From Aphelocoma coerulescens (taxonomy: Eukaryota > Chordata > Aves > Passeriformes > Corvidae), in the NCBI RefSeq assembly GCF_041296385.1, contig NW_027183606.1, positions 119,426-183,425 of the forward strand: a DNA stretch of 64,000 bases, in the 5' to 3' direction. The notes under the pieces were generated by a model that saw only the letters and a program-made list of their open reading frames with translations, had not been told where the DNA came from and did not search any database. The position numbers and the translations under genes are program-made. This document shows positions 10,301 to 23,600 of the stretch, piece after piece. Numbering within the stretch: the stretch's first letter is position 1; each line of letters starts with the position of its first letter.

Positions 10301-13266
10301 GTGGCTTTTACTTCTCGAGCCTTTTTCGATGGTGGCTGCTGCTGGAGGTCGGCAACGGAGCTGCGAGAGTGACTAATGTGTGGCGGCACGTCCGTCTGAG
10401 AGGGAAGTTACACCGAGCCGCAGTGTGTTGTGCGCACTTTCGAGGCTGCTTGGAGAAGGTGCGCAGGCTTCTTTCTTGGACGCGTCCTTCTGGGTGCGCT
10501 CAAGCTGCACGGACTCTGCAACACTGAAGGTGTAAGACGCTGCTTCTAGGAGGCTTGTGCTGCTGGAGTGCAACGGCTGCGCGTTACTTTCTGAAGCAGC
10601 AGGGACATCCTCAGCTGAATGGGATGGTGAAGCAGCTTTTGGCTGGACTTCTGAAATTCGGAACACTGAGCACACAAGCCCGGTGCTCTGCGGCCTTCAA
10701 TCTTCGCCTTCTGCGGTCTGCGCACAACTGAAGGCCAGCGACGGCGTCCAGCTTTGCCGCACTTCAGCGTGTACACTGCACGCATCCACAGCGTGCTGTG
10801 GCGCGGATTTCCCTCAGCTCGAGCTGGAAGCATTTTCTGCTTCCCGGAGTCCAAACCGTCCGTCTAGCTCTCCCTTAGAGAAATGGGGTCAGGAGAGAAG
10901 CCCTTGCCGGATGAGCTTTACGCTGGCCAAGACTTTCCGCACAGCACCACGAGCTGGCCGACGAGGAGGAGAAAGGAAGAACATCTTCCCGTCCTGGCAC
11001 AGTTCTCCGTACTGGACGTCTCTCCGGATCTCTGGTCCTTGCGAGGCTGTCATGGGCGCGGTGGGACTTCGAACTGAGAAGGAACGTGCAGAGAGCACGG
11101 CCATCTGCCGGGGCGGTGCAGGTTGCAAAGGAAACTCGCATGTGCACCACACTGCAGTGTGTGCATTTGCACACGGCAGTGGGGTGCCAATACAAGCTTG
11201 CACGCGTCGGGGGCAAGCTCTGGGTAAGCTCGTTGTCGCGGCACAGTGCTCTGGGCGACACGTGGCCGAATAGCTTTCCGTTTACATTCGGACGACAAGA
11301 GAGGCAGGATGTGGTGGGACATAGCTCTGAGAGGGAAACGGCTTAGCCCGGGCGCGTTGCGGCACAAGCAGCGCGCTGGAGCCGTTCGCTGCCGGCACAG
11401 TGCCCAGTGCGAGAAGCAGACGACTGTTCGCCTCCGGCAGAATGAAAGCGCGACGTGCTCCGAAAGGGGAAGAACGACGGCGCAGAGCACCGGGCTCGTG
11501 TGCGCAGCGTACACGCCCAGAGGGGAGCGTGGCTGCCCCTCGCCTGCCTGCCGGCTTGACCTTAGCAGTCGGCAGGAGGAAGTTCAACGGCAGCCACTTG
11601 TGCTGCTACCTCGTCCTCTTCTAGCCCTCCCTGGAAACAACTGGGCTTAGCTTGAAGCTCGGAGGGAGATGCAGACAACACAGTGGTCGATGCAGACGAG
11701 AAGGCAAGCACAGGGTGCAGCGGCGAGTTTGCGTGACGTACGGGAGGGAGGCAAGGGGAAGGTGCAGCCCAGCAGTGGCTTTTACTTCTCGAGCCTTTTT
11801 CGATGGTGGCTGCTGCTGGAGGTCGGCAACGGAGCTGCGAGAGTGACTAATGTGTGGCGGCACGTCCGTCTGAGAGGGAAGTTACACCGAGCCGCAGTGT
11901 GTTGTGCGCACTTTCGAGGCTGCTTGGAGAAGGTGCGCAGGCTTCTTTCTTGGACGCGTCCTTCTGGGTGCGCTCAAGCTGCACGGACTCTGCAACACTG
12001 AAGGTGTAAGACGCTGCTTCTAGGAGGCTTGTGCTGCTGGAGTGCAACGGCTGCGCGTTACTTTCTGAAGCAGCAGGGACATCCTCAGCTGAATGGGATG
12101 GTGAAGCAGCTTTTGGCTGGACTTCTGAAATTCGGAACACTGAGCACACAAGCCCGGTGCTCTGCGGCCTTCAATCTTCGCCTTCTGCGGTCTGCGCACA
12201 ACTGAAGGCCAGCGACGGCGTCCAGCTTTGCCGCACTTCAGCGTGTACACTGCACGCATCCACAGCGTGCTGTGGCGCGGATTTCCCTCAGCTCGAGCTG
12301 GAAGCATTTTCTGCTTCCCGGAGTCCAAACCGTCCGTCTAGCTCTCCCTTAGAGAAATGGGGTCAGGAGAGAAGCCCTTGCCGGATGAGCTTTACGCTGG
12401 CCAAGACTTTCCGCACAGCACCACGAGCTGGCCGACGAGGAGGAGAAAGGAAGAACATCTTCCCGTCCTGGCACAGTTCTCCGTACTGGACGTCTCTCCG
12501 GATCTCTGGTCCTTGCGAGGCTGTCATGGGCGCGGTGGGACTTCGAACTGAGAAGGAACGTGCAGAGAGCACGGCCATCTGCCGGGGCGGTGCAGGTTGC
12601 AAAGGAAACTCGCATGTGCACCACACTGCAGTGTGTGCATTTGCACACGGCAGTGGGGTGCCAATACAAGCTTGCACGCGTCGGGGGCAAGCTCTGGGTA
12701 AGCTCGTTGTCGCGGCACAGTGCTCTGGGCGACACGTGGCCGAATAGCTTTCCGTTTACATTCGGACGACAAGAGAGGCAGGATGTGGTGGGACATAGCT
12801 CTGAGAGGGAAACGGCTTAGCCCGGGCGCGTTGCGGCACAAGCAGCGCGCTGGAGCCGTTCGCTGCCGGCACAGTGCCCAGTGCGAGAAGCAGACGACTG
12901 TTCGCCTCCGGCAGAATGAAAGCGCGACGTGCTCCGAAAGGGGAAGAACGACGGCGCAGAGCACCGGGCTCGTGTGCGCAGCGTACACGCCCAGAGGGGA
13001 GCGTGGCTGCCCCTCGCCTGCCTGCCGGCTTGACCTTAGCAGTCGGCAGGAGGAAGTTCAACGGCAGCCACTTGTGCTGCTACCTCGTCCTCTTCTAGCC
13101 CTCCCTGGAAACAACTGGGCTTAGCTTGAAGCTCGGAGGGAGATGCAGACAACACAGTGGTCGATGCAGACGAGAAGGCAAGCACAGGGTGCAGCGGCGA
13201 GTTTGCGTGACGTACGGGAGGGAGGCAAGGGGAAGGTGCAGCCCAGCAGTGGCTTTTACTTCTCGA
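7371..13266 (+). repeat. Copies 6-9, C1393 family block
   Basis: Four consecutive units carry C at unit position 1393 (bases 8763, 10237, 11711 and 13185). Copy 6 has a private G-to-A at unit position 917 (base 8287). On the minus strand this turns a CAA codon into TAA and cuts a 154-codon open frame to 93 codons. Copies 8 and 9 also share C at unit position 1200 (bases 11518 and 12992), so this adjacent pair is identical and probably arose by a one-unit duplication or conversion. Confidence 0.9.
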
Positions 13267-16200
13267 GCCTTTTTCGATGGTGGCTGCTGCTGGAGGTCGG
13301 CAACGGAGCTGCGAGAGTGACTAATGTGTGGCGGCACGTCCGTCTGAGAGGGAAGTTACACCGAGCCGCAGTGTGTTGTGCGCACTTTCGAGGCTGCTTG
13401 GAGAAGGTGCGCAGGCTTCTTTCTTGGACGCGTCCTTCTGGGTGCGCTCAAGCTGCACGGACTCTGCAACACTGAAGGTGTAAGACGCTGCTTCTAGGAG
13501 GCTTGTGCTGCTGGAGTGCAACGGCTGCGCGTTACTTTCTGAAGCAGCAGGGACATCCTCAGCTGAATGGGATGGTGAAGCAGCTTTTGGCTGGACTTCT
13601 GAAATTCGGAACACTGAGCACACAAGCCCGGTGCTCTGCGGCCTTCAATCTTCGCCTTCTGCGGTCTGCGCACAACTGAAGGCCAGCGACGGCGTCCAGC
13701 TTTGCCGCACTTCAGCGTGTACACTGCACGCATCCACAGCGTGCTGTGGCGCGGATTTCCCTCAGCTCGAGCTGGAAGCATTTTCTGCTTCCCGGAGTCC
13801 AAACCGTCCGTCTAGCTCTCCCTTAGAGAAATGGGGTCAGGAGAGAAGCCCTTGCCGGATGAGCTTTACGCTGGCCAAGACTTTCCGCACAGCACCACGA
13901 GCTGGCCGACGAGGAGGAGAAAGGAAGAACATCTTCCCGTCCTGGCACAGTTCTCCGTACTGGACGTCTCTCCGGATCTCTGGTCCTTGCGAGGCTGTCA
14001 TGGGCGCGGTGGGACTTCGAACTGAGAAGGAACGTGCAGAGAGCACGGCCATCTGCCGGGGCGGTGCAGGTTGCAAAGGAAACTCGCATGTGCACCACAC
14101 TGCAGTGTGTGCATTTGCACACGGCAGTGGGGTGCCAATACAAGCTTGCACGCGTCGGGGGCAAGCTCTGGGTAAGCTCGTTGTCGCGGCACAGTGCTCT
14201 GGGCGACACGTGGCCGAATAGCTTTCCGTTTACATTCGGACGACAAGAGAGGCAGGATGTGGTGGGACATAGCTCTGAGAGGGAAACGGCTTAGCCCGGG
14301 CGCGTTGCGGCACAAGCAGCGCGCTGGAGCCGTTCGCTGCCGGCACAGTGCCCAGTGCGAGAAGCAGACGACTGTTCGCCTCCGGCAGAATGAAAGCGCG
14401 ACGTGCTCCGAAAGGGGAAGAACGACGGCGCAGAGCACCGGGCTCGTGTGCGCAGCGTACACGCCGAGAGGGGAGCGTGGCTGCCCCTCGCCTGCCTGCC
14501 GGCTTGACCTTAGCAGTCGGCAGGAGGAAGTTCAACGGCAGCCACTTGTGCTGCTACCTCGTCCTCTTCTAGCCCTCCCTGGAAACAACTGGGCTTAGCT
14601 TGAAGCTCGGAGGGAGATGCAGACAACACAGTGGTCGATGCAGACGAGAAGGCAAGCAGAGGGTGCAGCGGCGAGTTTGCGTGACGTACGGGAGGGAGGC
14701 AAGGGGAAGGTGCAGCCCAGCAGTGGCTTTTACTTCTCGAGCCTTTTTCGATGGTGGCTGCTGCTGGAGGTCGGCAACGGAGCTGCGAGAGTGACTAATG
14801 TGTGGCGGCACGTCCGTCTGAGAGGGAAGTTACACCGAGCCGCAGTGTGTTGTGCGCACTTTCGAGGCTGCTTGGAGAAGGTGCGCAGGCTTCTTTCTTG
14901 GACGCGTCCTTCTGGGTGCGCTCAAGCTGCACGGACTCTGCAACACTGAAGGTGTAAGACGCTGCTTCTAGGAGGCTTGTGCTGCTGGAGTGCAACGGCT
15001 GCGCGTTACTTTCTGAAGCAGCAGGGACATCCTCAGCTGAATGGGATGGTGAAGCAGCTTTTGGCTGGACTTCTGAAATTCGGAACACTGAGCACACAAG
15101 CCCGGTGCTCTGCGGCCTTCAATCTTCGCCTTCTGCGGTCTGCGCACAACTGAAGGCCAGCGACGGCGTCCAGCTTTGCCGCACTTCAGCGTGTACACTG
15201 CACGCATCCACAGCGTGCTGTGGCGCGGATTTCCCTCAGCTCGAGCTGGAAGCATTTTCTGCTTCCCGGAGTCCAAACCGTCCGTCTAGCTCTCCCTTAG
15301 AGAAATGGGGTCAGGAGAGAAGCCCTTGCCGGATGAGCTTTACGCTGGCCAAGACTTTCCGCACAGCACCACGAGCTGGCCGACGAGGAGGAGAAAGGAA
15401 GAACATCTTCCCGTCCTGGCACAGTTCTCCGTACTGGACGTCTCTCCGGATCTCTGGTCCTTGCGAGGCTGTCATGGGCGCGGTGGGACTTCGAACTGAG
15501 AAGGAACGTGCAGAGAGCACGGCCATCTGCCGGGGCGGTGCAGGTTGCAAAGGAAACTCGCATGTGCACCACACTGCAGTGTGTGCATTTGCACACGGCA
15601 GTGGGGTGCCAATACAAGCTTGCACGCGTCGGGGGCAAGCTCTGGGTAAGCTCGTTGTCGCGGCACAGTGCTCTGGGCGACACGTGGCCGAATAGCTTTC
15701 CGTTTACATTCGGACGACAAGAGAGGCAGGATGTGGTGGGACATAGCTCTGAGAGGGAAACGGCTTAGCCCGGGCGCGTTGCGGCACAAGCAGCGCGCTG
15801 GAGCCGTTCGCTGCCGGCACAGTGCCCAGTGCGAGAAGCAGACGACTGTTCGCCTCCGGCAGAATGAAAGCGCGACGTGCTCCGAAAGGGGAAGAACGAC
15901 GGCGCAGAGCACCGGGCTCGTGTGCGCAGCGTACACGCCGAGAGGGGAGCGTGGCTGCCCCTCGCCTGCCTGCCGGCTTGACCTTAGCAGTCGGCAGGAG
16001 GAAGTTCAACGGCAGCCACTTGTGCTGCTACCTCGTCCTCTTCTAGCCCTCCCTGGAAACAACTGGGCTTAGCTTGAAGCTCGGAGGGAGATGCAGACAA
16101 CACAGTGGTCGATGCAGACGAGAAGGCAAGCAGAGGGTGCAGCGGCGAGTTTGCGTGACGTACGGGAGGGAGGCAAGGGGAAGGTGCAGCCCAGCAGTGG

Positions 16201-17688
16201 CTTTTACTTCTCGAGCCTTTTTCGATGGTGGCTGCTGCTGGAGGTCGGCAACGGAGCTGCGAGAGTGACTAATGTGTGGCGGCACGTCCGTCTGAGAGGG
16301 AAGTTACACCGAGCCGCAGTGTGTTGTGCGCACTTTCGAGGCTGCTTGGAGAAGGTGCGCAGGCTTCTTTCTTGGACGCGTCCTTCTGGGTGCGCTCAAG
16401 CTGCACGGACTCTGCAACACTGAAGGTGTAAGACGCTGCTTCTAGGAGGCTTGTGCTGCTGGAGTGCAACGGCTGCGCGTTACTTTCTGAAGCAGCAGGG
16501 ACATCCTCAGCTGAATGGGATGGTGAAGCAGCTTTTGGCTGGACTTCTGAAATTCGGAACACTGAGCACACAAGCCCGGTGCTCTGCGGCCTTCAATCTT
16601 CGCCTTCTGCGGTCTGCGCACAACTGAAGGCCAGCGACGGCGTCCAGCTTTGCCGCACTTCAGCGTGTACACTGCACGCATCCACAGCGTGCTGTGGCGC
16701 GGATTTCCCTCAGCTCGAGCTGGAAGCATTTTCTGCTTCCCGGAGTCCAAACCGTCCGTCTAGCTCTCCCTTAGAGAAATGGGGTCAGGAGAGAAGCCCT
16801 TGCCGGATGAGCTTTACGCTGGCCAAGACTTTCCGCACAGCACCACGAGCTGGCCGACGAGGAGGAGAAAGGAAGAACATCTTCCCGTCCTGGCACAGTT
16901 CTCCGTACTGGACGTCTCTCCGGATCTCTGGTCCTTGCGAGGCTGTCATGGGCGCGGTGGGACTTCGAACTGAGAAGGAACGTGCAGAGAGCACGGCCAT
17001 CTGCCGGGGCGGTGCAGGTTGCAAAGGAAACTCGCATGTGCACCACACTGCAGTGTGTGCATTTGCACACGGCAGTGGGGTGCCAATACAAGCTTGCACG
17101 CGTCGGGGGCAAGCTCTGGGTAAGCTCGTTGTCGCGGCACAGTGCTCTGGGCGACACGTGGCCGAATAGCTTTCCGTTTACATTCGGACGACAAGAGAGG
17201 CAGGATGTGGTGGGACATAGCTCTGAGAGGGAAACGGCTTAGCCCGGGCGCGTTGCGGCACAAGCAGCGCGCTGGAGCCGTTCGCTGCCGGCACAGTGCC
17301 CAGTGCGAGAAGCAGACGACTGTTCGCCTCCGGCAGAATGAAAGCGCGACGTGCTCCGAAAGGGGAAGAACGACGGCGCAGAGCACCGGGCTCGTGTGCG
17401 CAGCGTACACGCCGAGAGGGGAGCGTGGCTGCCCCTCGCCTGCCTGCCGGCTTGACCTTAGCAGTCGGCAGGAGGAAGTTCAACGGCAGCCACTTGTGCT
17501 GCTACCTCGTCCTCTTCTAGCCCTCCCTGGAAACAACTGGGCTTAGCTTGAAGCTCGGAGGGAGATGCAGACAACACAGTGGTCGATGCAGACGAGAAGG
17601 CAAGCAGAGGGTGCAGCGGCGAGTTTGCGTGACGTACGGGAGGGAGGCAAGGGGAAGGTGCAGCCCAGCAGTGGCTTTTACTTCTCGA
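13267..17688 (+). repeat. Copies 10-12, majority sequence
   Basis: Three consecutive units carry G1393 and show no departure from the majority sequence at any of the 11 variable sites. Confidence 0.88.
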
Positions 17689-20636
17689 GCCTTTTTCGAT
17701 GGTGGCTGCTGCTGGAGGTCGGCAACGGAGCTGCGAGAGTGACTAATGTGTGGCGGCACGTCCGTCTGAGAGGGAAGTTACACCGAGCCGCAGTGTGTTG
17801 TGCGCACTTTCGAGGCTGCTTGGAGAAGGTGCGCAGGCTTCTTTCTTGGACGCGTCCTTCTGGGTGCGCTCAAGCTGCACGGACTCTGCAACACTGAAGG
17901 TGTAAGACGCTGCTTCTAGGAGGCTTGTGCTGCTGGAGTGCAACGGCTGCGCGTTACTTTCTGAAGCAGCAGGGACATCCTCAGCTGAATGGGATGGTGA
18001 AGCAGCTTTTGGCTGGACTTCTGAAATTCGGAACACTGAGCACACAAGCCCGGTGCTCTGCGGCCTTCAATCTTCGCCTTCTGCGGTCTGCGCACAACTG
18101 AAGGCCAGCGACGGCGTCCAGCTTTGCCGCACTTCAGCGTGTACACTGCACGCATCCACAGCGTGCTGTGGCGCGGATTTCCCTCAGCTCGAGCTGGAAG
18201 CATTTTCTGCTTCCCGGAGTCCAAACCGTCCGTCTAGCTCTCCCTTAGAGAAATGGGGTCAGGAGAGAAGCCCTTGCCGGATGAGCTTTACGCTGGCCAA
18301 GACTTTCCGCACAGCACCACGAGCTGGCCGACGAGGAGGAGAAAGGAAGAACATCTTCCCGTCCTGGCACAGTTCTCCGTACTGGACGTCTCTCCGGATC
18401 TCTGGTCCTTGCGAGGCTGTCATGGGCGCGGTGGGACTTCGAACTGAGAAGGAACGTGCAGAGAGCACGGCCATCTGCCGGGGCGGTGCAGGTTGCAAAG
18501 GAAACTCGCATGTGCACCACACTGCAGTGTGTGCATTTGCACACGGCAGTGGGGTGCCAATACAAGCTTGCACGCGTCGGGGGCAAGCTCTGGGTAAGCT
18601 CGTTGTCGCGGCACAGTGCTCTGGGCGACACGTGGCCGAATAGCTTTCCGTTTACATTCGGACGACAAGAGAGGCAGGATGTGGTGGGACATAGCTCTGA
18701 GAGGGAAACGGCTTAGCCCGGGCGCGTTGCGGCACAAGCAGCGCGCTGGAGCCGTTCGCTGCCGGCACAGTGCCCAGTGCGAGAAGCAGACGACTGTTCG
18801 CCTCCGGCAGAATGAAAGCGCGACGTGCTCCGAAAGGGGAAGAACGACGGCGCAGAGCACCGGGCTCGTGTGCGCAGCGTACACGCCGAGAGGGGAGCGT
18901 GGCTGCCCCTCGCCTGCCTGCCGGCTTGACCTTAGCAGTCGGCAGGAGGAAGTTCAACGGCAGCCACTTGTGCTGCTACCTCGTCCTCTTCTAGCCCTCC
19001 CTGGAAACAACTGGGCTTAGCTTGAAGCTCGGAGGGAGATGCAGACAACACAGTGGTCGATGCAGACGAGAAGGCAAGCACAGGGTGCAGCGGCGAGTTT
19101 GCGTGACGTACGGGAGGGAGGCAAGGGGAAGGTGCAGCCCAGCAGTGGCTTTTACTTCTCGAGCCTTTTTCGATGGTGGCTGCTGCTGGAGGTCGGCAAC
19201 GGAGCTGCGAGAGTGACTAATGTGTGGCGGCACGTCCGTCTGAGAGGGAAGTTACACCGAGCCGCAGTGTGTTGTGCGCACTTTCGAGGCTGCTTGGAGA
19301 AGGTGCGCAGGCTTCTTTCTTGGACGCATCCTTCTGGGTGCGCTCAAGCTGCACGGACTCTGCAACACTGAAGGTGTAAGACGCTGCTTCTAGGAGGCTT
19401 GTGCTGCTGGAGTGCAACGGCTGCGCGTTACTTTCTGAAGCAGCAGGGACATCCTCAGCTGAATGGGATGGTGAAGCAGCTTTTGGCTGGACTTCTGAAA
19501 TTCGGAACACTGAGCACACAAGCCCGGTGCTCTGCGGCCTTCAATCTTCGCCTTCTGCGGTCTGCGCACAACTGAAGGCCAGCGACGGCGTCCAGCTTTG
19601 CCGCACTTCAGCGTGTACACTGCACGCATCCACAGCGTGCTGTGGCGCGGATTTCCCTCAGCTCGAGCTGGAAGCATTTTCTGCTTCCCGGAGTCCAAAC
19701 CGTCCGTCTAGCTCTCCCTTAGAGAAATGGGGTCAGGAGAGAAGCCCTTGCCGGATGAGCTTTACGCTGGCCAAGACTTTCCGCACAGCACCACGAGCTG
19801 GCCGACGAGGAGGAGAAAGGAAGAACATCTTCCCGTCCTGGCACAGTTCTCCGTACTGGACGTCTCTCCGGATCTCTGGTCCTTGCGAGGCTGTCATGGG
19901 CGCGGTGGGACTTCGAACTGAGAAGGAACGTGCAGAGAGCACGGCCATCTGCCGGGGCGGTGCAGGTTGCAAAGGAAACTCGCATGTGCACCACACTGCA
20001 GTGTGTGCATTTGCACACGGCAGTGGGGTGCCAATACAAGCTTGCACGCGTCGGGGGCAAGCTCTGGGTAAGCTCGTTGTCGCGGCACAGTGCTCTGGGC
20101 GACACGTGGCCGAATAGCTTTCCGTTTACATTCGGACGACAAGAGAGGCAGGATGTGGTGGGACATAGCTCTGAGAGGGAAACGGCTTAGCCCGGGCGCG
20201 TTGCGGCACAAGCAGCGCGCTGGAGCCGTTCGCTGCCGGCACAGTGCCCAGTGCGAGAAGCAGACGACTGTTCGCCTCCGGCAGAATGAAAGCGCGACGT
20301 GCTCCGAAAGGGGAAGAACGACGGCGCAGAGCACCGGGCTCGTGTGCGCAGCGTACACGCCGAGAGGGGAGCGTGGCTGCCCCTCGCCTGCCTGCCGGCT
20401 TGACCTTAGCAGTCGGCAGGAGGAAGTTCAACGGCAGCCACTTGTGCTGCTACCTCGTCCTCTTCTAGCCCTCCCTGGAAACAACTGGGCTTAGCTTGAA
20501 GCTCGGAGGGAGATGCAGACAACACAGTGGTCGATGCAGACGAGAAGGCAAGCACAGGGTGCAGCGGCGAGTTTGCGTGACGTACGGGAGGGAGGCAAGG
20601 GGAAGGTGCAGCCCAGCAGTGGCTTTTACTTCTCGA
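17689..20636 (+). repeat. Copies 13-14, C1393 family block
   Basis: Two units carry C at 1393 (bases 19081 and 20555). Copy 14 has a private G-to-A at unit position 166 (base 19328), in a CpG; it removes one of the two ACGCGT sites of the unit. Confidence 0.9.
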
Positions 20637-23600
20637 GCCTTTTTCGATGGTGGCTGCTGCTGGAGGTCGGCAACGGAGCTGCGAGAGTGACTAATGTGTG
20701 GCGGCACGTCCGTCTGAGAGGGAAGTTACACCGAGCCGCAGTGTGTTGTGCGCACTTTCGAGGCTGCTTGGAGAAGGTGCGCAGGCTTCTTTCTTGGACG
20801 CGTCCTTCTGGGTGCGCTCAAGCTGCACGGACTCTGCAACACTGAAGGTGTAAGACGCTGCTTCTAGGAGGCTTGTGCTGCTGGAGTGCAACGGCTGCGC
20901 GTTACTTTCTGAAGCAGCAGGGACATCCTCAGCTGAATGGGATGGTGAAGCAGCTTTTGGCTGGACTTCTGAAATTCGGAACACTGAGCACACAAGCCCG
21001 GTGCTCTGCGGCCTTCAATCTTCGCCTTCTGCGGTCTGCGCACAACTGAAGGCCAGCGACGGCGTCCAGCTTTGCCGCACTTCAGCGTGTACACTGCACG
21101 CATCCACAGCGTGCTGTGGCGCGGATTTCCCTCAGCTCGAGCTGGAAGCATTTTCTGCTTCCCGGAGTCCAAACCGTCCGTCTAGCTCTCCCTTAGAGAA
21201 ATGGGGTCAGGAGAGAAGCCCTTGCCGGATGAGCTTTACGCTGGCCAAGACTTTCCGCACAGCACCACGAGCTGGCCGACGAGGAGGAGAAAGGAAGAAC
21301 ATCTTCCCGTCCTGGCACAGTTCTCCGTACTGGACGTCTCTCCGGATCTCTGGTCCTTGCGAGGCTGTCATGGGCGCGGTGGGACTTCGAACTGAGAAGG
21401 AACGTGCAGAGAGCACGGCCATCTGCCGGGGCGGTGCAGGTTGCAAAGGAAACTCGCATGTGCACCACACTGCAGTGTGTGCATTTGCACACGGCAGTGG
21501 GGTGCCAATACAAGCTTGCACGCGTCGGGGGCAAGCTCTGGGTAAGCTCGTTGTCGCGGCACAGTGCTCTGGGCGACACGTGGCCGAATAGCTTTCCGTT
21601 TACATTCGGACGACAAGAGAGGCAGGATGTGGTGGGACATAGCTCTGAGAGGGAAACGGCTTAGCCCGGGCGCGTTGCGGCACAAGCAGCGCGCTGGAGC
21701 CGTTCGCTGCCGGCACAGTGCCCAGTGCGAGAAGCAGACGACTGTTCGCCTCCGGCAGAATGAAAGCGCGACGTGCTCCGAAAGGGGAAGAACGACGGCG
21801 CAGAGCACCGGGCTCGTGTGCGCAGCGTACACGCCGAGAGGGGAGCGTGGCTGCCCCTCGCCTGCCTGCCGGCTTGACCTTAGCAGTCGGCAGGAGGAAG
21901 TTCAACGGCAGCCACTTGTGCTGCTACCTCGTCCTCTTCTAGCCCTCCCTGGAAACAACTGGGCTTAGCTTGAAGCTCGGAGGGAGATGCAGACAACACA
22001 GTGGTCGATGCAGACGAGAAGGCAAGCAGAGGGTGCAGCGGCGAGTTTGCGTGACGTACGGGAGGGAGGCAAGGGGAAGGTGCAGCCCAGCAGTGGCTTT
22101 TACTTCTCGAGCCTTTTTCGATGGTGGCTGCTGCTGGAGGTCGGCAACGGAGCTGCGAGAGTGACTAATGTGTGGCGGCACGTCCGTCTGAGAGGGAAGT
22201 TACACCGAGCCGCAGTGTGTTGTGCGCACTTTCGAGGCTGCTTGGAGAAGGTGCGCAGGCTTCTTTCTTGGACGCGTCCTTCTGGGTGCGCTCAAGCTGC
22301 ACGGACTCTGCAACACTGAAGGTGTAAGACGCTGCTTCTAGGAGGCTTGTGCTGCTGGAGTGCAACGGCTGCGCGTTACTTTCTGAAGCAGCAGGGACAT
22401 CCTCAGCTGAATGGGATGGTGAAGCAGCTTTTGGCTGGACTTCTGAAATTCGGAACACTGAGCACACAAGCCCGGTGCTCTGCGGCCTTCAATCTTCGCC
22501 TTCTGCGGTCTGCGCACAACTGAAGGCCAGCGACGGCGTCCAGCTTTGCCGCACTTCAGCGTGTACACTGCACGCATCCACAGCGTGCTGTGGCGCGGAT
22601 TTCCCTCAGCTCGAGCTGGAAGCATTTTCTGCTTCCCGGAGTCCAAACCGTCCGTCTAGCTCTCCCTTAGAGAAATGGGGTCAGGAGAGAAGCCCTTGCC
22701 GGATGAGCTTTACGCTGGCCAAGACTTTCCGCACAGCACCACGAGCTGGCCGACGAGGAGGAGAAAGGAAGAACATCTTCCCGTCCTGGCACAGTTCTCC
22801 GTACTGGACGTCTCTCCGGATCTCTGGTCCTTGCGAGGCTGTCATGGGCGCGGTGGGACTTCGAACTGAGAAGGAACGTGCAGAGAGCACGGCCATCTGC
22901 CGGGGCGGTGCAGGTTGCAAAGGAAACTCGCATGTGCACCACACTGCAGTGTGTGCATTTGCACACGGCAGTGGGGTGCCAATACAAGCTTGCACGCGTC
23001 GGGGGCAAGCTCTGGGTAAGCTCGTTGTCGCGGCACAGTGCTCTGGGCGACACGTGGCCGAATAGCTTTCCGTTTACATTCGGACGACAAGAGAGGCAGG
23101 ATGTGGTGGGACATAGCTCTGAGAGGGAAACGGCTTAGCCCGGGCGCGTTGCGGCACAAGCAGCGCGCTGGAGCCGTTCGCTGCCGGCACAGTGCCCAGT
23201 GCGAGAAGCAGACGACTGTTCGCCTCCGGCAGAATGAAAGCGCGACGTGCTCCGAAAGGGGAAGAACGACGGCGCAGAGCACCGGGCTCGTGTGCGCAGC
23301 GTACACGCCGAGAGGGGAGCGTGGCTGCCCCTCGCCTGCCTGCCGGCTTGACCTTAGCAGTCGGCAGGAGGAAGTTCAACGGCAGCCACTTGTGCTGCTA
23401 CCTCGTCCTCTTCTAGCCCTCCCTGGAAACAACTGGGCTTAGCTTGAAGCTCGGAGGGAGATGCAGACAACACAGTGGTCGATGCAGACGAGAAGGCAAG
23501 CAGAGGGTGCAGCGGCGAGTTTGCGTGACGTACGGGAGGGAGGCAAGGGGAAGGTGCAGCCCAGCAGTGGCTTTTACTTCTCGAGCCTTTTTCGATGGTG